DNA of 64,000 bases from Micromonospora sp. NBC_01740 (GTDB taxonomy: Bacteria; Actinomycetota; Actinomycetes; Mycobacteriales; Micromonosporaceae), in NCBI RefSeq assembly GCF_035920365.1, contig NZ_CP109150.1, forward strand, positions 6,262,001-6,326,000. The letters are read 5' to 3'. The notes below the pieces were generated by a model. It was not told the origin of the DNA. It worked only from the letters and a program-made list of their open reading frames with translations, and did not search any database. Positions 1-9,225 of the stretch are shown here, piece after piece. The first letter of the stretch is position 1. Every line of letters begins with the position of its first letter. The position numbers and the translations under genes are program-made.

Positions 1-104
1 CGTACCACCCGATGGCGACCGGGCAGTCCCTCGGCTACCTCCCGGTGTTCACCCAGGCGGTCGGCCAGTCCGCCACCGCCAAGAAGGCCGGCGCCAAGGC
101 GTAG
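1..104 (+). CDS. C-terminal end of an SGNH/GDSL-type hydrolase (partial)
   Basis: Only the last 33 codons are inside the window, read in the frame beginning at base 3 and ending at TAG 102-104. The residues YHPMATGQSLGYLPVF resemble the C-terminal block of secreted actinobacterial SGNH hydrolases, where a D-x-x-H-P segment carries the catalytic His, followed here by a short Ala/Lys-rich tail. The Asp of that block would lie at or before the window edge and cannot be seen. The family assignment rests on this single motif, so it is tentative. A strong hairpin follows the stop. Confidence 0.5.
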   Translation, partial: YHPMATGQSLGYLPVFTQAVGQSATAKKAGAKA

Positions 105-108
105 CCGC

Positions 109-160
109 GAGGTCTCCGGTTCGGGCCTGTTCCCGCCGAACAGCCCTTACCGGAGACCTC
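109..160. terminator. Hairpin terminator after the SGNH hydrolase gene
   Basis: GAGGTCTCCGGT (109-120) and ACCGGAGACCTC (149-160) form a perfect 12-bp stem, with a second inner stem (GGGCCTGTTC against GAACAGCCC). It lies between the end of the plus-strand gene and the 3' end of the minus-strand reductase, so it could serve both directions. There is no clear U-tract, as is usual in actinomycetes. Confidence 0.7.
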
Positions 161-266
161 ACCCCAGCCCGGCGTCAGGATGCCCCCGCCCAGGCCGTGG
201 ACGCACGCCCCACGTGGAACGACACGGCGGGCCGTGGCGGCTCCCCCGGGCGCTGGGAAACCGCCG

Positions 267-1163
267 TCAGGCCTTCGCCAACAGCTCGAACAGGCTCGAG
301 AACCCCTGAGCGCCGAAGCCGTCAGCGATCCGGCGGTCCATCAGGCCCTTGACCTCCCGCATCCGCACGGCCTCCACGCCGACGGATTCCCGATGGCTGA
401 TCAGGTCGTCCATCAGCGCCGCCTGGACGTTGAGCGGGCCGAGATCCGGTGGGTAGTCGCCGGCCCTGACCGCGTTGCCGATCGAGGTCAACAGCGGTGC
501 CAGCGCGGCCACGTTGTTGGCGACACGCTCCGCGAACTCCGCCACGTCGACTCCTTCCGCCTGCACCAGCCTGAGCGTGTGCAGGAACCCGATGAGGATC
601 TCGTAGCCCATCGCGACCTGCGCCATGAACTCCACGGCGGCCGAGCCGGCCTCCTCCCCGTGGTAGACGACGGTGCCCAACTCCCGCAGCATCGGCCCGT
701 GCGCCTCGAAGGCGGTGCGGGCACCGCTGAACGGGAACATGACGTGCGGCGTACCGACGTAGGGCGGGTCTCCCATGATCTTGCCGTCGAGGTACTCGGC
801 GCCGCGCGCTCTCGCCCAGCGATCGTTGGCCCGGGCCTGCTGAGGAGAGCCGCTCGTCAGGTTCACCAGGACCTTGCCCGCGACTGCGGCGTCCACGGAA
901 CCGAGCACCTCGTCGACCGCTGCGCCGTCGAGCAGACACACCACGACGAGCGGACTCGCGGCCGCCGCCTCCGCGGCGGTCGCGGCGGCCGTGGCGCCGG
1001 CGTCGACCAGCGGCAGGGCCTTGCTCGCGGTCCGGTTCCAGACCGTCGTGCGGTGTCCGCGGTCGAGGAACGTCCTGGCGATCGCCGATCCCATGTCACC
1101 GAGGCCGAGCACGGTGACCTGGCTGGCCCGGTTGGTCGGATCGACTGCGGTCGTTGTCAGCAT
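267..1163 (-). CDS. NAD(P)-dependent oxidoreductase, beta-hydroxyacid dehydrogenase / imine reductase-like
   Basis: The product is about 298 residues. It has an N-terminal Rossmann fold with the dinucleotide loop GLGDMG near residues 20-25, followed by WNRT, which suggests NADP(H) preference. The C-terminal half is helical, as in 6-phosphogluconate/3-hydroxyisobutyrate dehydrogenase-like and imine reductase proteins. It should reduce or oxidise a small carbonyl or imine substrate in the cytoplasm; the substrate cannot be read from sequence. The ATG at 1163 is chosen because GAGGAAA sits 4 bases upstream; a GTG/ATG seven codons earlier has no comparable site. It lies downstream of the WrbA-like gene on the same strand with a 119-base gap and may be co-transcribed with it. 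Confidence 0.8.
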   Translation of the reverse strand: MLTTTAVDPTNRASQVTVLGLGDMGSAIARTFLDRGHRTTVWNRTASKALPLVDAGATAAATAAEAAAASPLVVVCLLDGAAVDEVLGSVDAAVAGKVLVNLTSGSPQQARANDRWARARGAEYLDGKIMGDPPYVGTPHVMFPFSGARTAFEAHGPMLRELGTVVYHGEEAGSAAVEFMAQVAMGYEILIGFLHTLRLVQAEGVDVAEFAERVANNVAALAPLLTSIGNAVRAGDYPPDLGPLNVQAALMDDLISHRESVGVEAVRMREVKGLMDRRIADGFGAQGFSSLFELLAKA

Positions 1164-1282
1164 TGCTTTCCTCTCGTCCTTCACCCAGGTGGTCCTGGTG
1201 CGTCAGGTGGCGGAGTGCTCGCCGCGGACGCGGCTACGCACGATGTCGTCCCGCACGCCGTACTGCTTCCGTCGTCGGGCTG

Positions 1283-1924
1283 CTACCCGGGCCGGCGCTC
1301 CGCGCGGACGGCGGCGACGGCGGCTGCCATGCGGGTGAGGCGCGCGCCCTGGAAGCGGGCCGTATCGAGGACGGCCCGGGCGTACCCGGGATCCCCGCCG
1401 GCGCGGCTCTCCACGAGGCTGACGCCGTACGGGTTTCCGCCGGCGGCGTGCGCGGTGTCGTAGTTCAGGTAGCCGGTGGGCAGGATGACCGACCCCCAGT
1501 GGTGGAAGGTCTGGTAGAGGCTGAGCAGGGTCGCCTCCTGCCCACCGTGTTCCTCGTAGGTGGCGGTGAAGCCGGTCGCCGGCTTGTCGGCCAGTTCCTC
1601 CGCCTGCCAGGGGGCGGTCGTGGTGTCGAGGAACTGGCGCAGCTGGGAGCAGACGTTCCCGAACCGGGTCGGCGTGCCGAAGGCGTACCCGTCGGCCCAC
1701 CGGAGGTCGTCCAGGGTGGCGAGCGGGACGTCGGCGGTGGCGTCGAGGTGGGCCCGCCACTGCGGTCTGGCATCGACGACCTGCTCCGGCGCCAACTCGG
1801 CCACCCGACGCAGGCGGACCTCCGCGCCGGCGTCGGCCGCTCCGTCGACGAACGCCTGCGCGAGCCGGTGCACGGTGCCGGTGGCGGAGTAGTAGATGAC
1901 GGCGATCCTGGCATCGGTCTGCAC
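1283..1924 (-). CDS. wrbA: WrbA-type flavodoxin / NAD(P)H:quinone oxidoreductase
   Basis: The 213-residue product begins with a flavodoxin fold. YYSATGTVHRLAQAF is the FMN phosphate loop, and GTPTRFGN together with the long central segment around the Phe/Trp-rich block matches type IV WrbA quinone reductases. The likely role is two-electron reduction of quinones, protecting against redox cycling in the cytoplasm. Translation starts at GTG 1924 with a good AGGAGG 7 bases upstream. It lies 49 bases after the stop of the AfsR-type regulator and before an NAD(P)-dependent reductase, so the three may form one minus-strand unit. Family confidence is high; physiological substrate unknown. Confidence 0.85.
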   Translation of the reverse strand: MQTDARIAVIYYSATGTVHRLAQAFVDGAADAGAEVRLRRVAELAPEQVVDARPQWRAHLDATADVPLATLDDLRWADGYAFGTPTRFGNVCSQLRQFLDTTTAPWQAEELADKPATGFTATYEEHGGQEATLLSLYQTFHHWGSVILPTGYLNYDTAHAAGGNPYGVSLVESRAGGDPGYARAVLDTARFQGARLTRMAAAVAAVRAERRPG

Positions 1925-1973
1925 GGTTGCCTCCTGGCTCGGCTCGGTTCTCGGTCAACCGTGCCGGGCAGGC

Positions 1974-4900
1974 TTACCGTCTGCTGACCGTCCCCTGACC
2001 GAGGCCACTGAGCGCCGCGTCGTCGAGGTCGAGCTGCGCGCCACGGCTCATCTCGGCAGCGAGTTCCCCGCCGCCGAGCGCGTCCCGGAGGCGGCCGGTC
2101 ACGCGCTGGACGTCGTGCCGTTCGCCGGGGGGCAGCGGCGCTCCGGCGACCTCGCGCAGCGTGCGGGCCGCGCCGAGCAGCCGTGCGGCACGGCGCTGGT
2201 CACCGCCGAGGCTGGTGGCCCCGGCCAGTCCCTCGAGGGCCAGGGCGACCGCCCGGTGGTCTCCGGCGGCGCGCGCCGCTTCGAGCGAATCACGGTGTCG
2301 GCGCTCGGCGAGGACGGCGTCGCCGCGGTGCTCCGCGATGAACCCCAACTCGGCCAGCGCGAGCGCGCAGCCTGGCAGGTAGCCGGCGCGCCGGTTCCAG
2401 TCGAGCAGGTCGTGCTGCTGGGCCTCGGCGGCGTCGAGGTCGCCCCGCCGTCGCGCGATCATCGCCAGGCCCGTGCCGGCGAAGGCGGCGGCGGAGCGGC
2501 TCGACTGTTCCCGCGCGACCTGTAGCGCGCGGTCGTGACTGACGGCGGCCTCGTCGAGGTCGCCGCGCAGCAGGGCGAGCCGACCGATGCAGGCCAGCTG
2601 CCGGGACACCGACGTCCACAGCCGCAGGTGCTCGGCGGTGCGCAGCGCCTCCCGGTAGTGCGCGGCGGCCAGGTCGTAGTCGCCGTGGATCTCGGCCAGG
2701 GTCCCCAACAGGCTCGTCGGATGCACCTGCCCCCAGCGGTCGCCCAACTGCCCGAACAGCGACCGGCTGGTCTCGCAGTCACGCTGCGCGGCGGGCAGGT
2801 CGCTGCGGTGTACGAGCGCGAGGTCCGCCCGGGTGGCGCAGGCGGCAGCGATGCCCCACTGGTCCCCGTCGGCGCGGAACGCCGCCAGCGCCGCGTCGAC
2901 CAGGTCGGCGGCCTCCCCCGGATCTCCGGAGCCGAGCATCATGGAGGCGAACAACCACTGCGCGAACGCCTTCTCCGGCCCGTCGGCGTCCCGGTAGCGC
3001 TCCAGGATCCGCTGCCGGGGAGCGGTCGGGTCACCGTCGCGGGTGGCGAGGGCGGTCAGCCACATGTCCGCGTGTCGCCGCAGGGCGTCCGGTGCGACGT
3101 CGTCCGCGCTGCCCCCGACGATGTCCAACGCCGTCCGCAGGGACCGGCTCATCTCCCCGAACCGGCCCCGCAGCAGCCGGTACCAGCACAACGAGGTGGC
3201 GAGCGCCAAGCCCACGCGGGCCTGACCGTCGGTGGCGGCGACGTCGAGTGCCGCCCGCAGGTTCGCGTTCTCGGCGTCGAGTTCGCGCAGCGCGCGACTC
3301 TGCTCGCGCCCACGGAGCCGCCCTGCGGCCTGCTCGGCGAGACGCGCGAAACACGCGGCGTGGCGGCGACGGGTCGCGCGCAGTTCGCCGGCGCTGTCGA
3401 GCTGCTCGAGACCGTAGGCGGCCACCGTCTCCGGCAGCCGGTAGCGTCGCGGGCTCTCGCCGTGCCGCACCATGACCAGCGAGCGGTCGATCAGGCGGGC
3501 CAGCACGTCGAGGACCTCGTCCGACGCCACCTGCCCGCCCGGGCACACCTGCTCGGCGGCAGCCAGGGTGGCACCGTCGGCGAAGACCGCCAGCCGGCGC
3601 AGCACCGCGCGTTCGGGAGGCGACAGCAACTCCCAACTCCAGTCGATCATCGCGCGCAGCCCCTGCTGACGCGCGGGCGCGGTGCGCCGACCGGACGACA
3701 GCAGCCGGAAACGGTCGTCGAGCCGCGCCGCCAGCTCGCCCGGGTCGAGCACGGGCAGCCGGGACGCGGCCAGTTCCAGCGCCAGCGGTACGCCGTCGAG
3801 GCGCCGGCAGATGGTGGCGATCGTGTCCGTGTTCCGCGCGTCGACGGTGAACCCCGGCTCGGTGGCGCGGGCGCGGGCTGCGAAGAGCCGGACCGCCGGG
3901 GCGTCGGCGACCTGCTCGGCGGTGGCTCCCGGCTCCGGCAGGGCCAGCGGCGGCACCGGAAGGACGACCTCGCCGGGGATCCCGAGCGGTTCGCGGCTCG
4001 TCGCCAGGATGCGCAGGTCGGCCGCGGCGGCGAGCAGGCTCTCGGTCAGTTCGGCGATCGGCGCCACCACGTGTTCGCAGTTGTCGAGCAGCAGCAGCAT
4101 CCGCCGGTCCCGCAGCGCGGCGACCAGCCGGTCCATCGGCTCGCGTGGTCGCTCACCGGGCAGGCCGGGCGGGCTGTCGTCCCGGATCTCCAGGGTCGCC
4201 GCCACCATCTCGACGAGCTCGGTGCAGGTCGCCTGGCCGCCGCAGTGCGGCTGGCCGGCCAGCTCGACGAGCCACACCCCGGCGGGGAACGTGTCGGCCA
4301 GCACCCGGGCTGCCTCGAGCGCCAACCGGCTCTTCCCCACCCCGCCCATCCCGGTCAGGGTCACCAGCCGCTCGCTCGTGAGCCGCTCCCGTACCGCCTC
4401 GACGGCCGTCTCACGCCCGATCAGTCCGCCGTACGGACCGGGTGACACAGGCGCCGGCAGGTTGGTTCGGGCCGGAGTCGACGGCGGTGCCGGCGGCCGC
4501 AGGGCGGGGTCCTGGCGCAGGATCGCCCGGTGCAGCTCGGCCAACTCCTGGCCGGGATCGATGCCGAGTTCGTCGCGCACCTGCCGACGGAACTGCTCGT
4601 ACGCGGACAGGGCCTCACGCTGCCGTCCCGAGCCGTACAGGGCGCGCAGGTGCGCGGCCCGTAGCCGCTCACGCCACGGGTGGCGTGCGACCAGGTCGGC
4701 CAGCTCACCGGCGAGCAGGTGGTGCTCACCGAGATCGAGCCGGGCCTCGGCCAGGTCCTCCAGCGCGGCCAGGCGCTGTTCGTCGAGACGCTCGGCCGCC
4801 TGGCGTACGAACCGCTCGTCCCTGAAGTCGGCGTACGGGGAACCGCGCCACAGCGACAGGGCTTCCGTCAGCGTCGCCGCCCGTCCCGCCGGCTCCCGCT

Positions 4901-5255
4901 GCGAGCGCGAACGCGCCACCAGCGCGGCGAAGCGACCGGCGTCGACCGACTCCGACGACGCCCGCAGCCGGTAGCCGGCATCGCCGGACTCGACCAGCGC
5001 GCGGCCACCCGCCTCACCCGCCCCCAGCGCGCGGCGCAACTGCGACACCTTGGTCTGGAGTGCCCCCAGCGCCTTGCCCGGCGCCTCGTCACCCCAGAGA
5101 TCCTCGATCAGCCGGTCGGCGGAGACCGGGCGTCCCTCGTGCACCAGCAGGTCAGCCAGGAGAGCACGAACCTTCAGGCCGGGCACGGTGACGGGTCTGC
5201 CATCCGACGTCCAGACCGCGATCTCGCCCAGCACCCCGAACATCACGACTTTCAC
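1974..5255 (-). CDS. AfsR/SARP-family transcriptional regulator (BTAD, NB-ARC, TPR)
   Basis: This 1,093-residue protein has the AfsR layout. An OmpR-like winged helix lies at about residues 1-100, a bacterial transcriptional activator domain at about 105-255, and a proline-rich linker follows. The NTPase has Walker A GMGGVGKS near 300-308 and a Walker B-like LLLLDNCEHV, and TPR-like helices occupy the last 450 residues. Such proteins are ATP-responsive activators of secondary metabolism or transport genes and bind heptamer direct repeats. The start is uncertain: GTG 5255 and ATG 5243 are four codons apart and neither has a strong ribosome site. It is divergent from an MFS exporter whose promoter region carries 11-bp-period direct repeats, its probable target. 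It could also act on the distant NRPS operon, but nothing here shows that. Confidence 0.9.
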   Translation of the reverse strand: MKVVMFGVLGEIAVWTSDGRPVTVPGLKVRALLADLLVHEGRPVSADRLIEDLWGDEAPGKALGALQTKVSQLRRALGAGEAGGRALVESGDAGYRLRASSESVDAGRFAALVARSRSQREPAGRAATLTEALSLWRGSPYADFRDERFVRQAAERLDEQRLAALEDLAEARLDLGEHHLLAGELADLVARHPWRERLRAAHLRALYGSGRQREALSAYEQFRRQVRDELGIDPGQELAELHRAILRQDPALRPPAPPSTPARTNLPAPVSPGPYGGLIGRETAVEAVRERLTSERLVTLTGMGGVGKSRLALEAARVLADTFPAGVWLVELAGQPHCGGQATCTELVEMVAATLEIRDDSPPGLPGERPREPMDRLVAALRDRRMLLLLDNCEHVVAPIAELTESLLAAAADLRILATSREPLGIPGEVVLPVPPLALPEPGATAEQVADAPAVRLFAARARATEPGFTVDARNTDTIATICRRLDGVPLALELAASRLPVLDPGELAARLDDRFRLLSSGRRTAPARQQGLRAMIDWSWELLSPPERAVLRRLAVFADGATLAAAEQVCPGGQVASDEVLDVLARLIDRSLVMVRHGESPRRYRLPETVAAYGLEQLDSAGELRATRRRHAACFARLAEQAAGRLRGREQSRALRELDAENANLRAALDVAATDGQARVGLALATSLCWYRLLRGRFGEMSRSLRTALDIVGGSADDVAPDALRRHADMWLTALATRDGDPTAPRQRILERYRDADGPEKAFAQWLFASMMLGSGDPGEAADLVDAALAAFRADGDQWGIAAACATRADLALVHRSDLPAAQRDCETSRSLFGQLGDRWGQVHPTSLLGTLAEIHGDYDLAAAHYREALRTAEHLRLWTSVSRQLACIGRLALLRGDLDEAAVSHDRALQVAREQSSRSAAAFAGTGLAMIARRRGDLDAAEAQQHDLLDWNRRAGYLPGCALALAELGFIAEHRGDAVLAERRHRDSLEAARAAGDHRAVALALEGLAGATSLGGDQRRAARLLGAARTLREVAGAPLPPGERHDVQRVTGRLRDALGGGELAAEMSRGAQLDLDDAALSGLGQGTVSRR

Positions 5256-5333
5256 ACTAGCCAGTCGACTGTCCCGCCCCGCGAACGTCCGTCGGCCGTC
5301 GGTCCGCCCACCGGGTCGCGGCTCCGACGCGTA

Positions 5334-5354
5334 CGTCAGCCGGCCGTCAGCCGG
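5334..5354 (+). promoter_or_regulatory. Direct repeats resembling a SARP binding site
   Basis: CGTCAGCCGG occurs at 5334-5343 and again at 5345-5354, an exact 11-bp period. A further repeat, CCGTCGG twice in 14 bases, lies near 5290-5302. SARP activators bind direct repeats spaced by one helical turn close to the -35 region. The site sits about 55-75 bases before the MFS start and about 80 bases from the SARP gene. Confidence 0.5.
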
Positions 5355-5406
5355 TGGTGAGCGACCCCGGACAGGCTGATCCGAGCCGACACACCGGAGG
5401 AACGAG

Positions 5407-6630
5407 ATGGATCGTCTGCAAGAGCCCCGGGCCGCTCTCGGTCACCGGCCGTTCACGCCAGGACGGGTGGCCACACCCTGGCTCGCCCTGCTGGCCGGGC
5501 CGCTGTCGTACGGGATCGCCGCACCGGCCCTGCTCCTCGACGACGTGGCGCGCGCGACGCGTACCGACGAACAGGCCGCGGCCGCTGGCGTGACGGCCTT
5601 CGGCTGGGGGATCGCGTTGGGGACGCCGCTGTTGGCGGCGCTGCTGGCCCGGAGCGGCGTGCGGGCGGTCCTGACCGTCTCGGCCGTGCTGCTGGGCGCG
5701 GGGACGCTCCTGCTCGTGCTGGTGCCGAGCGTGCCGGCGTTGGTGGCCGGCGCGGCGGTGCAGGCACTGGGGTCCGCCGGCCTCACCGTGACGGCGATGA
5801 AGCTGGCCGACTCGGCCCGGCAGATGGGGGTGGTCACCGCGTCGCTGGCGGTCGTCGGGGCCACCGGCCCGCTGACCGGCGCGCTGGTCGCCGACGTCTT
5901 CTCGTGGCAGGCGGCGCTGGCGTTGCCGCTGCTGGCGGTGCTCGCCGTGCCCGCCGCTCGCCGCGGCACCACCTCGCCGGACGCGGCGCTGGCGTCGTTC
6001 GACCCCCTCGGCATGGTTCTGTTGTCCTTGCTGGTCACCGCGGCCGTCCTCATTCCGCACCGTCCGCTGGTGGCCGCCCCGGTCACCATCGCGCTGCTGC
6101 TCGCGCTGGTGGCCTGGACAAAGTTCCGTCCGGAGGGCTTCCTGCCCGCCGTGGTGGCACGCAACGGCCGGTTCCTCGCGGCGTGCGCGTCGGCCTTCGT
6201 GCTGGGGGTGGTGAACTTCGCCCTGCTCTACGCCGCGCCGGACCTGCTCCTGGAGCACGCGGGATGGGACGGCACCCTCAGCGGGCTCGTGCTGCTGGCG
6301 CCGTACCTGCTCGGCGGCTTCTGTTCCGGGTTCCTCGTCGCGGCGTCCGTGCGGGTGCCCCGCCGCGTCGCGGCTGCCGCGTTGCTCGTCACCGGCGCCG
6401 CCGCGTCGCTGCTGGCGGCGGTCACCACCGCCGTACCGCTGCTGCTCGCGGCGATGACGCTCGGCTCGCTGGCCGCCGCGACCGGCCAGGGCGCACTCGC
6501 CCTGCAGGCGACCGGAGTGGTAGACGCCTCGCGTCGGGCCGAGGCCCTGGGTCTGTTCAACCTCGCCTACCTGCTCAGCGTCGCATTCGGACCGGCGATC
6601 GCCGTGACGCTCGCGCACCCCGCCGCCTGA
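5407..6630 (+). CDS. MFS transporter, DHA1-like drug exporter
   Basis: The 407-residue protein is almost entirely hydrophobic, with about 12 predicted membrane spans in two six-helix halves separated by a short polar stretch around residues 180-200. The general pattern (small residues in helices 1, 4 and 5; arginines on short cytoplasmic loops) fits proton-coupled efflux pumps of the DHA1 type. ATG 5407 has GGAGGAACG immediately upstream. It is divergent from the AfsR/SARP regulator and probably activated by it through the repeats at 5334-5354. The exported substrate is unknown. Confidence 0.85.
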   Translation: MDRLQEPRAALGHRPFTPGRVATPWLALLAGPLSYGIAAPALLLDDVARATRTDEQAAAAGVTAFGWGIALGTPLLAALLARSGVRAVLTVSAVLLGAGTLLLVLVPSVPALVAGAAVQALGSAGLTVTAMKLADSARQMGVVTASLAVVGATGPLTGALVADVFSWQAALALPLLAVLAVPAARRGTTSPDAALASFDPLGMVLLSLLVTAAVLIPHRPLVAAPVTIALLLALVAWTKFRPEGFLPAVVARNGRFLAACASAFVLGVVNFALLYAAPDLLLEHAGWDGTLSGLVLLAPYLLGGFCSGFLVAASVRVPRRVAAAALLVTGAAASLLAAVTTAVPLLLAAMTLGSLAAATGQGALALQATGVVDASRRAEALGLFNLAYLLSVAFGPAIAVTLAHPAA

Positions 6631-6705
6631 GCACCCGCGTTCCTCTCCGCGCCTGCCCGGACCACCCTGGCTGGCCTCGTCCTTGGACGTCGGAAGGCAG
6701 TTCGC

Positions 6706-9009
6706 TCAGCCGACCCTCGTCAGCCAGCGGTCGAGCCGCAGCAGCACGACGAGGACGGCGGCGCCGAGCACGGCGAGTCCCAGCCCGGCGAGGGTGTCGC
6801 GCGGTTCGGGAAAGGTGAGGTCGGCGACCTGCCGCGTTCCGGGCAGCACGGCCACGGCCACGAAGCAGCCGGCCATCACCGCCAACAGGCCAAGCCGCCA
6901 CCGGGTGTACGGCCGGGCGATGACGACGAGTGCCGCGAACGCGACGAGGAACAGGGTGAGCGTGGCGGTGGAGCGGTCCGCCCGCAGGCTCGACGCCGTG
7001 TTCGACCGCGCGACGGCGTACGCGGCGAACGTCATCGAAGCGGCCACGGCACCGGCGGGAACGGCGAACCGCAGGACGCGGGGAACGAAACCCGGTCGCG
7101 CCCGTCCGCTGTTCGGGGCGAGCGCGAGGAAGAAGCCGGGCACGCCGATCGTCAGGGTCCCGACGAGGGTGATGTGCCGGGGCAGGAACGGAAACGGCAC
7201 CTGGGCGATGCCTACGAGCAGCGCGAGCAGCGCCGCGTACACGGTCTTGGTGAGGAACAGGTTCGCGACATGTTCGATGTTGGCCAGCACCCGGCGTCCC
7301 TCGGCGAGCACGTGCGGCAGCGCGGTGAAGTTGTCGCCGAGGAGGACCACCTGCGCGACCGCCCGGGTGGCAGGGCTACCGGAGCCCATGGCGACGCCCA
7401 GGTCGGAGTCCTTGAGCGCGAGCGCGTCGTTGACCCCGTCGCCCGTCATCGCCACGGTGCGACCCCGCGCGTGCAGGGCGGCCACGAACTCCCGCTTCCG
7501 TTGCGGTGTCGCCCGGCCGAAGACGGTGTGGCCGGCGACGGCGTCGGCGAGCGCGTCCGGCTCCTGCGGCAGCGAGCGCGCGTCGGCTGGCGCATCAGCC
7601 GACGGGATGCCGACCTGCCGCGCGATCGCGCCCACCGCGGCCGGGTCGTCGCCGGAGATCACCTTGACGTCGACGCCCTGCGCGGCGAAGTACCGGATCA
7701 TGTCCGGGGCGTCGGCCCGTATCCGCTGTTCGAGAACGACGAGGGCGGCGGTCCTGCGGTCGCGGCTGGCCAGCGTGGCCGACCGCACGAGGGCCAGCAC
7801 CCGTCGACCCGTCGCGGCGAGATCCTGGGCCTCGCGTCGGGCCGGGTCGTCGTCGGGCAGCAGCACGTCGGGCGCACCGACGAGCCAGGTGCCGTGCTCC
7901 GGGAAGGACGCGCCCGAGAACTTGCGTGCCGAGGAGAACGGCACGGTCTCGGCCGCGTGCCAGCCGTCGGCGGAGAGGCTGTCTCCGAGGGCCCGCATGG
8001 TCTGGTTGGGCTTCGCCTCCGCGCGGGCGAGCGCCGCGAGCGCCGCCCGCGCGACACCGGGGGAAACGCCGTCGTACGGCCGCACCTCGCGCAACGCCGT
8101 GCCGGGCTCGGTGAGCGTGCCGGTCTTGTCGATGCAGAGCGTGTCGACGCGGGCCAGCACCTCCACCGCCGGCAGTTCCTGTACGAGGCACCGGCGCCGG
8201 CCGAGCCGGATCACACCCACCGCGAAGGCGACGCTCGTCATCAGCACGAGCCCTTCGGGGATCATCGGTACGACTCCCGCCACGCTGCCCACCACGGCGT
8301 CGGAGATGCTGGCCCCGCTGGTGAACAGCCGCACGACCAGCAGCCCGCCGATCGGCACGATGATCCAGGTGACCAGCCGGAGCAACCGGTTGATGGCCGT
8401 CATGAGTTCGGAGTCCGTCAACTCGAAGCGGCTGGCCTCGGCGGCGAGCCGCGCCGCGTACGCCTTCTCGCCGACCCCGGTCGCCGCGAGCAGGCAGCTG
8501 CCCGCGGCCACGAAGGTGCCCGACTGGACCTTGTCGCCGCGCCGCTTCTCGACCGGGTCCGCCTCGCCGGTCAACAGCGACTCGTCGATCTCGACCCCGT
8601 CGGCCTCCCGGACCGCCCCGTCCACCGGCACCTTCTCCCCGGGCCCCAGCAGTACGAGGTCGTCGACGACCACCTCACCCGGCCGGATCGAAACCTCACG
8701 GCCGTCGCGCAGGACACGCACCGGCGCCTCGGTGAGCAGGGTGAGCCGGTCCAGGGTCCGCTTCGCCCGCAGTTCCTGGATCACGCCGACTGCGCTGTTG
8801 ACCACGATCACCGAGCCGAAGAGCGCGTCGACCGGCTGGCCGAAGACCAGGATCAGACCGCAGAGCACCGCGATGATCGCGTTGAACCGCGTCAGCAGAT
8901 TGGCGCGCAGGATCTGGCCGAACGTGCGGCTGCTCCGGCGGGCGGTCGTGTTGACCGAGCCCTTCGCGACCCGTTCAGCGACCTGCGCACTCGTCAGCCC
9001 CTGGTGCAC
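6706..9009 (-). CDS. ctpE: P-type cation-transporting ATPase, CtpE-like
   Basis: The 767-residue protein has all P-type ATPase hallmarks. The actuator motif TGEADPVEK lies near 147-155, the phosphorylation motif DKTGTLT has its Asp at about 294, and the hinge MTGDGVNDALALKDSDLG starts near 521. The membrane-helix 4 motif is VPMIPEGLVLMTS, with PEGL near 251-254. The helix 4 region, the following AFAVGVIRLGRRRCLVQELP and overall length closely resemble mycobacterial CtpE, reported as a calcium transporter; ion specificity here is inferred from that. It lacks N-terminal heavy-metal domains. The start is GTG 9009 with a weak ribosome site. It is convergent with the MFS gene (75-base gap) and divergent from the patatin-like gene. 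Confidence 0.9.
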   Translation of the reverse strand: MHQGLTSAQVAERVAKGSVNTTARRSSRTFGQILRANLLTRFNAIIAVLCGLILVFGQPVDALFGSVIVVNSAVGVIQELRAKRTLDRLTLLTEAPVRVLRDGREVSIRPGEVVVDDLVLLGPGEKVPVDGAVREADGVEIDESLLTGEADPVEKRRGDKVQSGTFVAAGSCLLAATGVGEKAYAARLAAEASRFELTDSELMTAINRLLRLVTWIIVPIGGLLVVRLFTSGASISDAVVGSVAGVVPMIPEGLVLMTSVAFAVGVIRLGRRRCLVQELPAVEVLARVDTLCIDKTGTLTEPGTALREVRPYDGVSPGVARAALAALARAEAKPNQTMRALGDSLSADGWHAAETVPFSSARKFSGASFPEHGTWLVGAPDVLLPDDDPARREAQDLAATGRRVLALVRSATLASRDRRTAALVVLEQRIRADAPDMIRYFAAQGVDVKVISGDDPAAVGAIARQVGIPSADAPADARSLPQEPDALADAVAGHTVFGRATPQRKREFVAALHARGRTVAMTGDGVNDALALKDSDLGVAMGSGSPATRAVAQVVLLGDNFTALPHVLAEGRRVLANIEHVANLFLTKTVYAALLALLVGIAQVPFPFLPRHITLVGTLTIGVPGFFLALAPNSGRARPGFVPRVLRFAVPAGAVAASMTFAAYAVARSNTASSLRADRSTATLTLFLVAFAALVVIARPYTRWRLGLLAVMAGCFVAVAVLPGTRQVADLTFPEPRDTLAGLGLAVLGAAVLVVLLRLDRWLTRVG

Positions 9010-9156
9010 GTGCCACGCCCCACGTCAGGCCACCATTCCTGTTCCGGCGCATGAGCCGAGGCGTGCGCCCTCGACGACATCCGATGGCACGACCAACGAG
9101 CCCGACCCGGATCCGGATACGTGGTCGTGCTTCGCGGAACCGCCGACCCGACATAC

Positions 9157-9169
9157 CATGTCGGACATG
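9157..9169. promoter_or_regulatory. Palindrome in the divergent ATPase/patatin intergenic region
   Basis: CATGTC-G-GACATG is a perfect 13-bp inverted repeat located between the ATPase start (9009) and the likely start of the patatin-like gene (9226). Its position suits an operator for one or both genes. No candidate regulator gene is adjacent. Confidence 0.35.
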
Positions 9170-9225
9170 TACGGACGATCCACCCGAGCGATCATGCCCT
9201 CGCCTGCCCTCACCGCCGGGTAGCA

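Noticed and set aside
2535..4445. 636-residue open frame opposite the AfsR/SARP gene
   Set aside because: It is Arg/Gly/Gln-rich, has no recognisable domain and lies wholly antisense to a gene with clear domains; it is a shadow of high-GC codon bias.
7174..9054. 626-residue open frame opposite the P-type ATPase
   Set aside because: Antisense shadow; the minus strand carries all P-type ATPase motifs.
9121..9225. Start of the patatin-like protein at 9121
   Set aside because: The additional 35 residues (His/Pro-rich) cover the intergenic palindrome and are unlike coding sequence; GTG 9226 was preferred.
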